Shown here in pieces: positions 38,821 to 47,066 of a stretch of DNA of 64,000 nt (position 1 is the first letter of the stretch; every line of letters starts with the position of its first letter). Made by a program: the position numbers and the translations under genes. The stretch covers positions 62,001-126,000 of the forward strand of contig NZ_JARBUT010000014.1 of assembly GCF_028882275.1 (NCBI RefSeq), in the 5' to 3' direction. The notes beneath the pieces were generated by a model. That model made no database searches, was not told the DNA's origin, and saw only the letters and a program-made list of their open reading frames with translations. This stretch comes from Nocardiopsis sp. N85 (GTDB taxonomy: Bacteria; Actinomycetota; Actinomycetes; Streptosporangiales; Streptosporangiaceae).

Positions 38821-39074
38821 GGCGGCCCGTCCGTGTGGGAGCCGGTGGTGTCGAGGATTTCGTCCACGAGCCGGTGATGGACAAGGATCTCCCCTGGGAG
38901 GAGGCGCGGCGTGCCTTCATGCGCGAGCACCGCTCGATGTCCCTGTCGCGGCGGCTCATCGGACCCGAGGAGATCGCCGAGATGGTCGGCTACCTCGCCT
39001 CTCCGCAGGCCTCGGCCACCACCGGCGGCGCCGTCCGGGTGGACGGCGGCCACGTCGACTCGATCCTGCCCTGA
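38821..39074 (+). pseudogene. 3' remnant of a short-chain dehydrogenase/reductase gene
   Basis: The frame leaving the last CRISPR repeat reads GVEDFVHEPVMDKDLPWEEARRAFM, SLSRRLIGPEEIAEMVGYLAS and TTGGAVRVDGGHVDSILP, then stops. This is the typical C-terminus of an SDR oxidoreductase (EEIAxMVxxLAS and TGxxxxVDGG). The Rossmann GxxxGxG motif and the catalytic Ser-Tyr-Lys residues are missing, and the sequence upstream is CRISPR repeat. So about two thirds of the gene is gone. No start codon with a ribosome site serves the remnant. It probably once formed a divergent pair with the TetR gene's neighbourhood. Confidence 0.82.
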
Positions 39075-39081
39075 CCCCGTG

Positions 39082-39651
39082 TCACGGATCCCGGCGGCAC
39101 AGGCCGACGAAGACGAGTTCGAGGAGCCGCCTGGCACGCGGCTCCCAGTCGCCCGCCGGGTCGAGCTGGTACAGCCCGGCGATGGCCAGGAGCACGTCGT
39201 CGGGTTCCAGGTCCTCGCGCAGGGTCCCGGCGGCGCGGTTGGCGTCGAGCAGCCGCTGGAGCGCGGCGGTGAGCGGTCCCCGGGCCTCCTGGGCGAAGCG
39301 ACCCCGGCTCGTGGCGCTCTGGAGTGCTCCGATGAGCCCCGCCTTCGTCATGGCGTAGCGGGCGAAACGGTTGAGCCACAGCCGGAAGGCGTTCAGCGGC
39401 GGGTGTTCCTCAAGCAGGTCGTCGGCGGCCTGCGCCATCTGCTGGACCTCGCCCCGGTACAGCTCGAAGATCAGGTCCTCGCGGGTGGGGAAGTGCCGGT
39501 ACAGGGTGCCGATGCCCACGCCGGCCTTCTTGGCGATGGAGTTCAGGGAGGCGTCACTGCACGTCGAGAACGCCTCGCGGGCGCTCTCCAGCAGGTGGGC
39601 GCGCGTGCGGACGCCTTGGGCGTGCAACTGCTCGACGCGCTTGGTCGACAC
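39082..39651 (-). CDS. TetR-family transcriptional repressor
   Basis: 189 residues. N-terminal HTH: RTRAHLLESAREAFSTCSDASLNSIAKKAGVGIGTLYRHFPTREDLIFELY, a near-canonical TetR signature. The C-terminal ligand domain is helical (MAQAADDLLEEHPPLNAFRLWLNRFARYAM ...). GTG 39651 has GAAGGA 8 nt upstream. Three copies of CGGAGA-NN-TCTCCG lie in the divergent region: one in its own leader and two around the promoter of the oxidoreductase gene at 39907. It very likely represses itself and that gene. Ligand unknown. Confidence 0.92.
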   Translation of the reverse strand: MSTKRVEQLHAQGVRTRAHLLESAREAFSTCSDASLNSIAKKAGVGIGTLYRHFPTREDLIFELYRGEVQQMAQAADDLLEEHPPLNAFRLWLNRFARYAMTKAGLIGALQSATSRGRFAQEARGPLTAALQRLLDANRAAGTLREDLEPDDVLLAIAGLYQLDPAGDWEPRARRLLELVFVGLCRRDP

Positions 39652-39670
39652 GGACGTGGTCCTTCGTTAG

Positions 39671-39684
39671 CGGAGATCTCTCCG
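39671..39684. promoter_or_regulatory. Operator copy 1, CGGAGA-TC-TCTCCG
   Basis: Perfect 6+2+6 palindrome 20 bp upstream of the TetR start codon, within its probable 5' leader. Identical arms recur at 39784 and 39817. Confidence 0.75.
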
Positions 39685-39775
39685 CCATAGGTTAACCGAT
39701 CTGTCGAATTTTTGTCATCCCAGCTCAACCGCCTTTTCTTGTGGAACCTGAGGCTGGCGTCACAGGCTTCGGAGA

Positions 39776-39804
39776 TTGCGTGGCGGAGACCTCTCCGGTA
39801 CGTT
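39776..39804 (+). promoter_or_regulatory. Promoter of the oxidoreductase gene overlapped by an operator
   Basis: TTGCGT (39776-39781) and TACGTT (39799-39804) are separated by 17 bp. Operator copy 2 fills the spacer, so binding there would block RNA polymerase directly. The gene starts at 39907. Confidence 0.6.
39784..39797. promoter_or_regulatory. Operator copy 2, CGGAGA-CC-TCTCCG
   Basis: Perfect palindrome located between the -35 and -10 boxes of the oxidoreductase promoter. Confidence 0.78.
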
Positions 39805-39816
39805 GGGGGTACTTGA

Positions 39817-39830
39817 CGGAGACCTCTCCG
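39817..39830. promoter_or_regulatory. Operator copy 3, CGGAGA-CC-TCTCCG
   Basis: Same palindrome 33 bp (about three helical turns) after copy 2, just beyond the expected transcription start near 39811. The spacing would place two repressor dimers on the same DNA face. Confidence 0.75.
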
Positions 39831-39906
39831 TCACTGGTGCGGGACCGTTCCCCCCCGACTCGACGGCCTCGCACCAGGTCGAGCACCCGTTCCAAAGGAC
39901 CCGCCC

Positions 39907-40515
39907 ATGCAAGACAACATCACTCCCGTGCGGATCGGTGTCATCGGCGCGACCGGCGGCATCGGTGCGCGCATCGCGGCCGAGGCCGAGGCCCGTGGGC
40001 ACAGCGTGTGCGTCATCCGGCGCGACGCCCTCGACCTCGACTACGGCGACCTCGACGGTCTGGACGTGCTGGTCAACGCCCACCAGGCGCAGGTGGGCCG
40101 CGAACGCGACCACCTGGAGGTCGATCGGCACCTCATCTCGCTGCTGACCGGTACCCCCGTGCGGCTCATCGTCGTCGGCAGCGCCGGACACCTGTTCACC
40201 GACGACTCGCGCACCGCCATCTACTGGCAGAGCAGGCTGGCCCGCGGGCCCCTGCGCAACCTGGCGCGCGCCCTCGAACGCGCCTACTTCCTGTACAAGA
40301 TCAGTCTCGACCTGCGGTGGACCTACCTGGCCCCGCCGGTCGAACTCGTCAGCCAGGGCGAGCGGACCGGGCGCTACCGCGTCGGCGGGGACGTCATCCT
40401 GACGGACGAGTTCGGACGCAGCAGGCTCAGCCACGCCGACTACGCGGTCGCGCTCGTGGACGAGATCGAGACCGACGCCCACGCGGGGCGGATGTACACC
40501 GTCGCCGCCGCCTGA
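39907..40515 (+). CDS. NAD(P)-binding oxidoreductase (NmrA/atypical SDR type)
   Basis: 202 residues with the Rossmann motif RIGVIGATGGIGARIAAEAEARGHSV, followed by LVNAHQAQVG, VRLIVVGSAGHLFTDD and SHADYAVALVDEIE. This is the small NAD(P)H-binding class related to YhfK and NmrA, which act on quinones, flavins or redox signals; the substrate is unknown. It is under a promoter carrying two copies of the operator of the divergent TetR regulator, so it is likely its main target and may handle the same ligand. A 15-bp hairpin terminator follows. Confidence 0.85.
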   Translation: MQDNITPVRIGVIGATGGIGARIAAEAEARGHSVCVIRRDALDLDYGDLDGLDVLVNAHQAQVGRERDHLEVDRHLISLLTGTPVRLIVVGSAGHLFTDDSRTAIYWQSRLARGPLRNLARALERAYFLYKISLDLRWTYLAPPVELVSQGERTGRYRVGGDVILTDEFGRSRLSHADYAVALVDEIETDAHAGRMYTVAAA

Positions 40516-40518
40516 CCA

Positions 40519-40557
40519 CCGGCGGTCCTCCCCACGTGCGGCGGGGAGGACCGCCGG
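40519..40557. terminator. Terminator between convergent oxidoreductase and PucR genes
   Basis: Perfect 15-bp inverted repeat (CCGGCGGTCCTCCCC at 40519-40533, complement at 40543-40557) with a 9-nt loop. Confidence 0.8.
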
Positions 40558-40590
40558 CGCCCGGCCGTTCCCGCGGCCCGGTCGCCGCGC

Positions 40591-42099
40591 TCAGTCGTGC
40601 CAGCCGCCGTCGGCGCAGCGCATCGGGTTCAGGCTCAACGCCGTCCACACCTCCAGACGGGCGCGCGGGTCGCGCAGGTCGTGGCCCAGCACCCGCTCGG
40701 CCGTCCGCAGCCGTGCCCGCAACGTGTTGCGGTGCACCCCCAGCTCCCGGGCCGTCTCCTCCACGTGCGCGCTGTTGTCCAGGTAGTGCCGCAGGGTGTG
40801 CGCCAGGTCGGTGCCGTTGCGCGCGTCGTGCTCCACGATCCCGCCCAGCACCGCGTCGGTGAACGCCCGCGACCCGCTCTCGGGCACCGACGACCGCAGC
40901 AGCGCCCAGGCGTCGGCCTCGTCCATGTGCCGGTGGCCCTGCGCGGGGATCGCCCCGCGCACCCGGGCCACCGCTGAGGCGAGTTCGCCCGGACCGCGCG
41001 CCCGGCAGGCCCCCGCCGCCGACACCCCGTCCAGCAGGGCGAGCAGCCGCTCTCCCGCGTACGGGCGGCCCGTGTCGGGCAGTACCGCCACCAGCACCTC
41101 GCCCATGTGGCACAGCCCGCTGTCCCCGGCGGCCCCCGTGTCGCCCAGCACGTCGACCAGGGCGTCGGCCGCCGCGTCCAGCGTCCCCGGGTCGGCGGTC
41201 CGGAAGCACACCACCTCCCAGGGCGGGGTCGGCAGCGTCAACGGCACCCCCACCGGGCGCCCCAGCGCGGCGGCGCGCAACAGCGGGGCGCGTTCGCCGA
41301 ACAGGGACCGGCGCGCGTCGCGGGAGTGCAGCAGGTCCACGGCCAGCAGGGACGCGGCGTGGTTGGCGAGCACCCGCACGTTCGGCGAGGACTCCTCGCA
41401 GCGCAGCGCCAGCCAGCCGAGGGTGCGCCCGGTCGTGCCCAGGGTCTGCAACAGGATCGCCGCCCCCTCATCGGCCAGCACCCGCATGCCCGGGGTGCGC
41501 GCCGCCCCCAGCACCTCCGCGCGCACCAGCGAGTGCCAGACCGGCTCGCTCTCGGGGACCGCCCGACTGGTCATCCCGTTGCGGTCCAGCAGCAGACACG
41601 CCCCCGACGTCGCCGACGCGAGTTCGCGCATCACCCCCGCCGGGCCCGAACGCAGCGCCGCCCGCGCCATCGCGTCCTGGGCGGCCAGCACCCTGCCCTG
41701 CTCACGGGTGCGTTCGGCGGCGTAGTGGTCGGCGACGGTCTCCACCACGGCGATGAACGACGTCTCGCCCTCGACCCGCAGGACCGGGAACCCGAGCCGG
41801 TCGCCCTCGTCCAGGATCTCGGGCGGGATCGTCCCGCCCAGCCACACGTCGATGGCGAACGCCAGTCCCGCGCACCCGGCCTCGCACAGCCGCCGCACAT
41901 AGGCGCGGCGCTCCTCCTCGCCCTGACCCAGGCCGAGGCCGACGGTCAGGACGAGTTCCCCGCCGCGCAGCCACCGCACCGGGTCGGGCAGTTCGGTCAC
42001 GTGCGCCCACCGCACCGCGCGGTCCAGCCCGGCCAGCCCGGCGGAGGCGCCGACCTCCAGGTGCGGCGCCGTGGTGATGTCGCGGACGGTGATGCTCAC
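40591..42099 (-). CDS. PucR-family transcriptional regulator
   Basis: 502 residues. The N-terminal PucR domain reads SITVRDITTAPHLEVGASAGLAGLDRAVRWAHVTELPDPVRWLRGGELVLTVG. A GAF/GGDEF-like centre follows, and the C-terminal HTH_30 reads LRHYLDNSAHVEETARELGVHRNTLRARLRTAERVLG. PucR relatives sense nitrogen or purine metabolites and usually activate adjacent catabolic genes. GTG 42099 is preferred: GGAGGAGG lies just upstream, while the longer frame has no site. It is divergent from an MHS transporter and an amidohydrolase, which are the likely targets. Confidence 0.9.
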   Translation of the reverse strand: MSITVRDITTAPHLEVGASAGLAGLDRAVRWAHVTELPDPVRWLRGGELVLTVGLGLGQGEEERRAYVRRLCEAGCAGLAFAIDVWLGGTIPPEILDEGDRLGFPVLRVEGETSFIAVVETVADHYAAERTREQGRVLAAQDAMARAALRSGPAGVMRELASATSGACLLLDRNGMTSRAVPESEPVWHSLVRAEVLGAARTPGMRVLADEGAAILLQTLGTTGRTLGWLALRCEESSPNVRVLANHAASLLAVDLLHSRDARRSLFGERAPLLRAAALGRPVGVPLTLPTPPWEVVCFRTADPGTLDAAADALVDVLGDTGAAGDSGLCHMGEVLVAVLPDTGRPYAGERLLALLDGVSAAGACRARGPGELASAVARVRGAIPAQGHRHMDEADAWALLRSSVPESGSRAFTDAVLGGIVEHDARNGTDLAHTLRHYLDNSAHVEETARELGVHRNTLRARLRTAERVLGHDLRDPRARLEVWTALSLNPMRCADGGWHD

Positions 42100-42255
42100 G
42101 GAGCCTCCTCCTTGTGCGGCCCGCACTTTTGTCACGGTGCGCTCTGTGCGGATCATCCCATCACCGGTGGCCACGGGGTGTCTACCGTCACGACAACACC
42201 CGGATCACATCGGCCGTGGTCACCGACGACCACGCCACGCGCCATCGGAGTTCCC

Positions 42256-43557
42256 ATGTCAGAGCGGACCGCCCCCACGTCCCCGCACCCCGCGCGTGCG
42301 GCCGTGGCGGCCTTCGTCGGCACCACCATCGAGTGGTTCGACTTCTACGTCTACGCCACGGCGGCGGCCTTGGTGTTCGCCACCCAGTTCTTCCCCCCGG
42401 GGACCGACCCGGTCGTCGGCCTCATGGCCTCCTTCGCGACCTTCTCCGTCGGTTTCTTCGCCCGTCCGCTGGGCGGGATCGTCTTCGGCCATTACGGTGA
42501 CCGCCTGGGCCGCAAGTCCGCCCTGGTCATCACCCTGCTCATGATGGGAGTGGCCACCTTCTGCGTGGGCCTGCTGCCCACCTACGAACAGATCGGGTTC
42601 GTCGCCCCGCTGCTGCTGGTGGTCCTGCGTTTCGTGCAGGGCATCGCGGTGGGCGGCGAGTGGGGCGGCGCCGTCCTCATGGCGGTCGAGCACGCCCCCG
42701 AGGACCGCAAGACCTTCTACGGCGCCTTCGCCCAGCTCGGCAACCCCGCCGGTGCCCTGCTGGCCACCGGCTCGTTCAGCCTCATCGCCGCCTGGGACAC
42801 CGAGATCCTCTACGACTGGGGATGGCGCCTGCCGTTCCTGGCCTCGGTGTTGCTGGTCCTGGTGGGCCTGGTCATCCGACTCAAGGTCGAGGAGTCCCCG
42901 GTCTTCGAGGCCGTCCGGAACGGTGAGGAACCCAGCGAACTCCCCGTCCGCGAGGCGCTGCGCACCTCCTGGCGGCCACTGCTGCTGGGCATCGGCATCC
43001 TGCCGGTCGCGGTCGGCGGCTACTACATCGTCACCACGTTCCTCCAGGGGTACGGCGTCACCGAGGTCGGCATCAGCGAGCAGGTCATCCTCAACGGTCT
43101 GAGCCTGGCCGCGTTCGTCGAACTCGTCGCCACCCTGGCCGTGTCCTGGCTGGGCGACCGCTACGGCACCGTCCGTGTGATCACCATCGGCCTGGTCGGC
43201 GTCATCGTCCTGGCCGTGCCCCAGTTCCTGGTCCTGGAGACCGGCAGCGTCGGGCTGATCTTCCTCGTCCTGTGCCTGATGCGCCTGGCCATGGCCACCG
43301 TCTACGGACCCATCGCCCGCGTGCTCGCCCAGATGTACCCGCCGCGCGCCCGCTACACCAGCATCTCCATCGCCTACCAGGTCGCCGGCGCGATCTTCGG
43401 TGGCCTGTCCCCGCTGGTCAGCACCGCCCTGTACGCGGCGACCGGGAGCATCCTGCCGGTGGCCGGACTGCTCATGGCGATGGCCGTGGTCAGCATCGTC
43501 TGCCTGGCCAAGGCGCCCCGACACCGCGACGCCGACCTGCTCGAATCCGCGGCCTGA
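42256..43557 (+). CDS. MFS transporter, metabolite:H+ symporter (MHS) family
   Basis: 433 residues with 12 predicted helices. MHS hallmarks: FVGTTIEWFDFYVYATAAALVFATQFFP at the start, FFARPLGGIVFGHYGDRLGRKSALV (loop 2-3) and QGIAVGGEWGGAVLMAVEHAP. Relatives import organic acids or osmolytes such as alpha-ketoglutarate, citrate, shikimate or proline/betaine. Substrate here is unknown but is probably the precursor of the amidohydrolase substrate. ATG 42256 has CGGAG upstream. A 12-bp hairpin lies in the gap before the amidohydrolase gene (43576-43614), so downstream expression may be reduced. Confidence 0.92.
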   Translation: MSERTAPTSPHPARAAVAAFVGTTIEWFDFYVYATAAALVFATQFFPPGTDPVVGLMASFATFSVGFFARPLGGIVFGHYGDRLGRKSALVITLLMMGVATFCVGLLPTYEQIGFVAPLLLVVLRFVQGIAVGGEWGGAVLMAVEHAPEDRKTFYGAFAQLGNPAGALLATGSFSLIAAWDTEILYDWGWRLPFLASVLLVLVGLVIRLKVEESPVFEAVRNGEEPSELPVREALRTSWRPLLLGIGILPVAVGGYYIVTTFLQGYGVTEVGISEQVILNGLSLAAFVELVATLAVSWLGDRYGTVRVITIGLVGVIVLAVPQFLVLETGSVGLIFLVLCLMRLAMATVYGPIARVLAQMYPPRARYTSISIAYQVAGAIFGGLSPLVSTALYAATGSILPVAGLLMAMAVVSIVCLAKAPRHRDADLLESAA

Positions 43558-43575
43558 CCCCGCCCTTCCCGTCCG

Positions 43576-43614
43576 CCCCGGGACGGACCGCCCGTCCTGC
43601 GCTCCGTCCCGGGG
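43576..43614 (+). terminator. Hairpin between transporter and amidohydrolase genes
   Basis: Perfect 12-bp inverted repeat (CCCCGGGACGGA at 43576-43587, complement at 43603-43614) with a 15-nt loop. Either a weak terminator or an mRNA-stability element inside the operon. Confidence 0.45.
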
Positions 43615-43646
43615 CTCCCCACCCGTACTCCAACGAGGAGGAAGCC

Positions 43647-45257
43647 GTGCCCGGCCTGCTCATCCACAACGCCACCGTCCTGACCATGGACGAGGCCCGT
43701 CCCCGCGCCGAGGCGGTGGCCGTGCGCGACGGCCGCGTCCGTCTGGTGGGCGCCGTCGAGCAGGCCCGCGCCGCCGCCGGACCGGGCGCCGTCGAGGTCG
43801 ACGCCGGTGGGCGCACCGTCCTGCCCGGGTTCATCGACCCGCACAACCACCTGTTGTCCACGGCCGAGTCCCTGGCCGCCGTCGACGCCCGCTACCCCCG
43901 GGTGGGCAGCGCCGCCGAACTGGTCGCGGCGCTGGCCGCCGAGGCCGCCCGCACCCCCGCCGGTCAGTGGATCCGCGCCTTCTCGATGGACGACGCCAAG
44001 TACCCGGGCGGACGTCCCACCCGGCGCGACCTGGACGCGGCCACCACCGAGCACCCCGTCATCGTCTACCACGTGTCCGGTCACCAGGCCGTCGTCAACT
44101 CGGCGGCGCTGGCCTGGAGCGGGATCGGCGAGGACGTGCCCGACCCCGCGGGCGGTTCGTTCGTGCGCGACGAGGGCGGTCGCCTCACCGGCATGGTCAC
44201 CGACGCCGCCATGGAACTGCTGCTGCCGCTGGCCGTCGACATCGGCTGCCACGGCCCCAACTTCCACACCGACCTGCCCACCGAGCACCTGTTGGGCTGG
44301 CTGGCCGACGCCGCCCGCCCCTACCTGTCGGCCGGTGTGACCACCGTGTGCGACCCGCAGGTGTCGGCGCGCGAGCTGCGCGTGTACCGGGCCGCGCGGG
44401 CCGCCGGAACGCTGCCGCTGCGCACCTTCGGGATGCCGCTCTCCCACCAGCTCGACGACCTCACCCGGGCCGGTCTGGCCTCGCCCTTCGGGGACGAGTG
44501 GCTGCGGCTGACCGGCATGAAGTTCTACTCCGACGGCACCCTCCTGGGCGGCACCGCGAAGTTCACCGTCCCCTACGGCGAGCACGGTCAGTTCGCCGGA
44601 AGCCTGTACCACCACCCCGATCAACTGGTGGACCTGGTCACCCGGGCCGCCCGCGAGGGCTGGCAGGTGGCGATCCACACCCAGGGCGACGCCGCCATGG
44701 AGCACACCCTGGCCGCGATCGCCTCGGCGGCGAAGGTCTCCGGGCCCGATCCGCGGCCCCGCGTGGAGCACTGCGGGTACCCGACGGTGGAGCAGGCCAA
44801 GCGGTTCACCGAGTACGGGGTCATCCCGATCAACCAGCCCAACTTCCTCTACGACAGCGGTGGGGACTTCCTGCGCCGCCTGGGCGACCGGGCCCACCGA
44901 CTCCAGCCGATGCGCGAGGAGATCGACCTGGGGTTGCGCCCGGCGCTGTCCAGCGACGCCTTCGTGTCCAGCCTGCGGCCGATGGACACCATCGCCAACG
45001 CCGTGGGACGCCTCACCCGCGAGGGCGACGGGATCGGGGTCGACCAGGCGATCACCCTGCACGAGGCGCTGCGGGCGCACACCCTGGACGCCGCCCACGC
45101 GCTGGGCGTGGAGGACCGGCTCGGCGCGCTCAAACCGGGGTACCTGGCCGACATCGTGGTCCTGGACCGCGACATCGAGGGTCTGACCCCGGACGATCTG
45201 CGTTCCGTCGACGCGTGGCTGACGGTGCTGGACGGGGGGATCGCCCATCGGGCCTGA
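43647..45257 (+). CDS. Amidohydrolase family protein (YtcJ-like)
   Basis: 536 residues. The N-terminal beta sandwich is LLIHNATVLTMDEARPRAEAVAVRDGRVRLVG, then GRTVLPGFIDPHNHLLST with the metal-binding HxH. Further landmarks are MKFYSDGTLLGGTAKFTVPY, AIHTQGDAAMEHTLAAI, RVEHCGYP and the C-terminal ALGVEDRLGALKPGYLADIVVLD. This is the long YtcJ/LAF3-like subgroup; individual reactions are mostly unknown. GTG 43647 has GAGGAGGA upstream. With the MHS transporter and PucR regulator it forms a small uptake-and-hydrolysis set, probably for a nitrogen- or carbon-containing metabolite. Confidence 0.9.
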   Translation: MPGLLIHNATVLTMDEARPRAEAVAVRDGRVRLVGAVEQARAAAGPGAVEVDAGGRTVLPGFIDPHNHLLSTAESLAAVDARYPRVGSAAELVAALAAEAARTPAGQWIRAFSMDDAKYPGGRPTRRDLDAATTEHPVIVYHVSGHQAVVNSAALAWSGIGEDVPDPAGGSFVRDEGGRLTGMVTDAAMELLLPLAVDIGCHGPNFHTDLPTEHLLGWLADAARPYLSAGVTTVCDPQVSARELRVYRAARAAGTLPLRTFGMPLSHQLDDLTRAGLASPFGDEWLRLTGMKFYSDGTLLGGTAKFTVPYGEHGQFAGSLYHHPDQLVDLVTRAAREGWQVAIHTQGDAAMEHTLAAIASAAKVSGPDPRPRVEHCGYPTVEQAKRFTEYGVIPINQPNFLYDSGGDFLRRLGDRAHRLQPMREEIDLGLRPALSSDAFVSSLRPMDTIANAVGRLTREGDGIGVDQAITLHEALRAHTLDAAHALGVEDRLGALKPGYLADIVVLDRDIEGLTPDDLRSVDAWLTVLDGGIAHRA

Positions 45258-45285
45258 GCCCGGATGGGCCACCCCGGAGAAAGGG

Positions 45286-45324
45286 GGTGTCCCCGCCCGC
45301 GCGGCGGGCGCGGGCGGGGACACC
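45286..45324. terminator. Strong bidirectional terminator
   Basis: Perfect 17-bp inverted repeat (GGTGTCCCCGCCCGCGC at 45286-45302, complement at 45308-45324) with a 5-nt loop, between the amidohydrolase gene and the convergent protease gene. Confidence 0.88.
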
Positions 45325-45347
45325 GGGGATGGGGATGGCGGGAGCGA

Positions 45348-46490
45348 CTAGCTGGTGCGGATCCGCACGCCCCACGAGTTCACCATCGGCATGACCTCCT
45401 GGTAGAAGGTGGTGCCGCCGAAGGAGCAGTTGCCGGAGCCACCGGAGGTGACGCCCTGCGCCTGCGAGCCGGAGATGAACGAGCCGCCGGAGTCGCCGGG
45501 CTCGGCGCACACGGTGGTACGGGTCAGCGAGTAGACGGTGCCCTGCGGGTAGTTGACCGTCTGGTTGCGGGCCTGGATGGTGCCGCAGCGCCAGCCGGTG
45601 GTGGAGCCGGAGCGGCAGATCGCCGAGCCGATGGGGGCCTGCGTGGTACCGGTCACGGTCTGGTTGCCGCCGCTGTTGTAGCGGGAGACGAGGTTGGTCA
45701 GGGTGAAGTTCGAGGTGCCCCGCACGAACGCGGCGTCGTTACCGGGGAAGACCGAGCGCTCGAAGACGCCGGTGCCGTTGCCGATGGTGACGTTGGTGCC
45801 GACCCGGCCGCAGTGGCCGGCGGTGACGAAGCCGGGCTGGCCGGCGCTGTTGGTCGCCGCGAAGCCGACCGAGCAGCGGCCGCCCATGTAGTAGGCCAGA
45901 CCACCGATGATGTTCGCGTACAGCTGGGGGGTCTCGTCGGTCGTGACGACCTCGACGGCGGAGGCGTCGACGTCGGCGTCGGCCAGCAGGGCCGCCACGT
46001 CGGCGCCCTCCAGGACCTCCAGCACGACCGTGTCACCGGTGACGTCGGGGTACCAGCCCAGGACGCCCTCGGGGACCTCGGCCGCGTCGAGGGCCTCGAC
46101 GACCTCGGCCAGGCCCTCGGTGCCGTGGTCGACGACGGTGGCCTCGGCGCCGGCCGCCTCGACCGCCGCGACGGCGTCGGCGTCGGTCACCAGGATCGTG
46201 AGCTCGTTGGTCTCGATGTCGTACAGCGAACCGCCGTAGGCGTCGCCGGCGGCCTCGGTGGCCTCGGCGTCGACGTCCAGGGCCGCCTCCTGGGCGTCCA
46301 GGAGGTCGCCGGCCTCGGTGGCGGTCAGGTCGAGGTCCCGGGCCAATGCCTCCAGCATGGTGGCGCTGTTGTCATCGGCGACGGGGGCCTGTGGAGTGGT
46401 GGCCGCGTAGGCGCCGGGGGACATCGCGAGCACCAGGCCGAAGACCAGGGCTCCCGTTCCTACGGCGGAGATGACGGGGGAGGGTCGCAT
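45348..46490 (-). CDS. Secreted S1 protease, Nocardiopsis alkaline protease type (copy 1)
   Basis: 380-residue pre-pro-enzyme of the alpha-lytic/streptogrisin family. Signal peptide (ISAVGTGALVFGLVLAMSPGAYA), a large acidic pro-region of the alpha-lytic type (about residues 35-192), and a mature chymotrypsin fold starting about ANIIGGLAYYMGGRC. Catalytic triad: His in FVTAGHCG, Asp in GNDAAF, Ser in EPGDSGGS. Six cysteines fit three disulfides. The mature part closely resembles the Nocardiopsis alkaline serine proteases I know, which supports the genus. It is the first of three same-strand proteases. A 20-bp element at 46597-46616 recurs upstream of copy 3. Confidence 0.95.
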   Translation of the reverse strand: MRPSPVISAVGTGALVFGLVLAMSPGAYAATTPQAPVADDNSATMLEALARDLDLTATEAGDLLDAQEAALDVDAEATEAAGDAYGGSLYDIETNELTILVTDADAVAAVEAAGAEATVVDHGTEGLAEVVEALDAAEVPEGVLGWYPDVTGDTVVLEVLEGADVAALLADADVDASAVEVVTTDETPQLYANIIGGLAYYMGGRCSVGFAATNSAGQPGFVTAGHCGRVGTNVTIGNGTGVFERSVFPGNDAAFVRGTSNFTLTNLVSRYNSGGNQTVTGTTQAPIGSAICRSGSTTGWRCGTIQARNQTVNYPQGTVYSLTRTTVCAEPGDSGGSFISGSQAQGVTSGGSGNCSFGGTTFYQEVMPMVNSWGVRIRTS

Positions 46491-46596
46491 GATCCCTACT
46501 CTCCAGGGGGAGTGACGGGGGAATGGGAGTCCGTTCCTGTGGGGGCGGACATCCCTTCCGGAGGATGGAGTTGGTCCATTCCCCGGAGTTCACCAA

Positions 46597-46616
46597 GACG
46601 TTCAGTAAACGATTCC
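46597..46616 (-). promoter_or_regulatory. Shared upstream element, copy 1
   Basis: GACGTTCAGTAAACGATTCC (plus-strand view) lies about 107 bp before the start of protease copy 1. Upstream of copy 3 the same 20 positions differ at two bases. Confidence 0.55.
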
Positions 46617-46806
46617 AAACCATAAGTGCACATTTTGGCGAGGGAAAGACCCGCTTTGTCGAGAAAGCATTCAAGTCGACGCCGGATCATCCGATGAAAC
46701 CGGGTACCGTGGTGGCTGTTGGTAGTCGAAGGTTGAACGACCTTGTCTTTTTCCGCAGTCGTCCGGTTACCCAGCGAGTAAAGGTGGGGATTTCAAGGGG
46801 GGCAAC

Positions 46807-46824
46807 GTGGCCGGATGCGGCCAC
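46807..46824. repeat. Palindromic hairpin GTGGCCG-GATG-CGGCCAC, copy 1
   Basis: Perfect 7-bp stem with a GATG loop. The identical 18 bp recurs at 49994-50011 upstream of protease copy 3. Confidence 0.6.
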
Positions 46825-46867
46825 CGGGACACCGTCCCCTTCGTGATCGCTCGGCTACACCTCGGTA

Positions 46868-46898
46868 ACATTCGAGGTCACCGCGTTCACATTCGAGG
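46868..46898. repeat. Direct repeat ACATTCGAGG, two copies 21 bp apart
   Basis: The two copies start at 46868 and 46889, exactly two helical turns apart, which suits binding of a dimeric regulator. Seen only here. Confidence 0.45.
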
Positions 46899-46985
46899 GA
46901 TCCCGACCCCTGGGCGACGGAGGACCACGCGGAGCACGCCTCCGGAGGGGAACGCTCCCAAGACGAACGGTCGGGGAAAAGGACA

Positions 46986-47015
46986 GGACGGCCGCCGAAT
47001 ATCGGACGACCGTCC
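46986..47015 (-). terminator. Imperfect hairpin after protease copy 2
   Basis: GGACGGCCG and its imperfect complement CGACCGTCC, with further pairing inside, lie about 50 bp past the stop codon of copy 2 (minus strand). Confidence 0.45.
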
Positions 47016-47066
47016 CGCTGTATCGAGCGACCTCTTACCGGGGGGTAAAGTCGGATCCTCCGGGGT

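Larger units (their letters stand above)
46491..47066. promoter_or_regulatory. Upstream region of protease copy 1
   Basis: No gene is evident. The region holds the 20-bp element shared with copy 3 (46597-46616), the hairpin GTGGCCGGATGCGGCCAC (46807-46824), also shared with copy 3, and a 21-bp-spaced direct repeat ACATTCGAGG (46868-46877 and 46889-46898). An imperfect hairpin at 46986-47015 may terminate copy 2. AT content is raised around 46600-46780. Confidence 0.5.
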
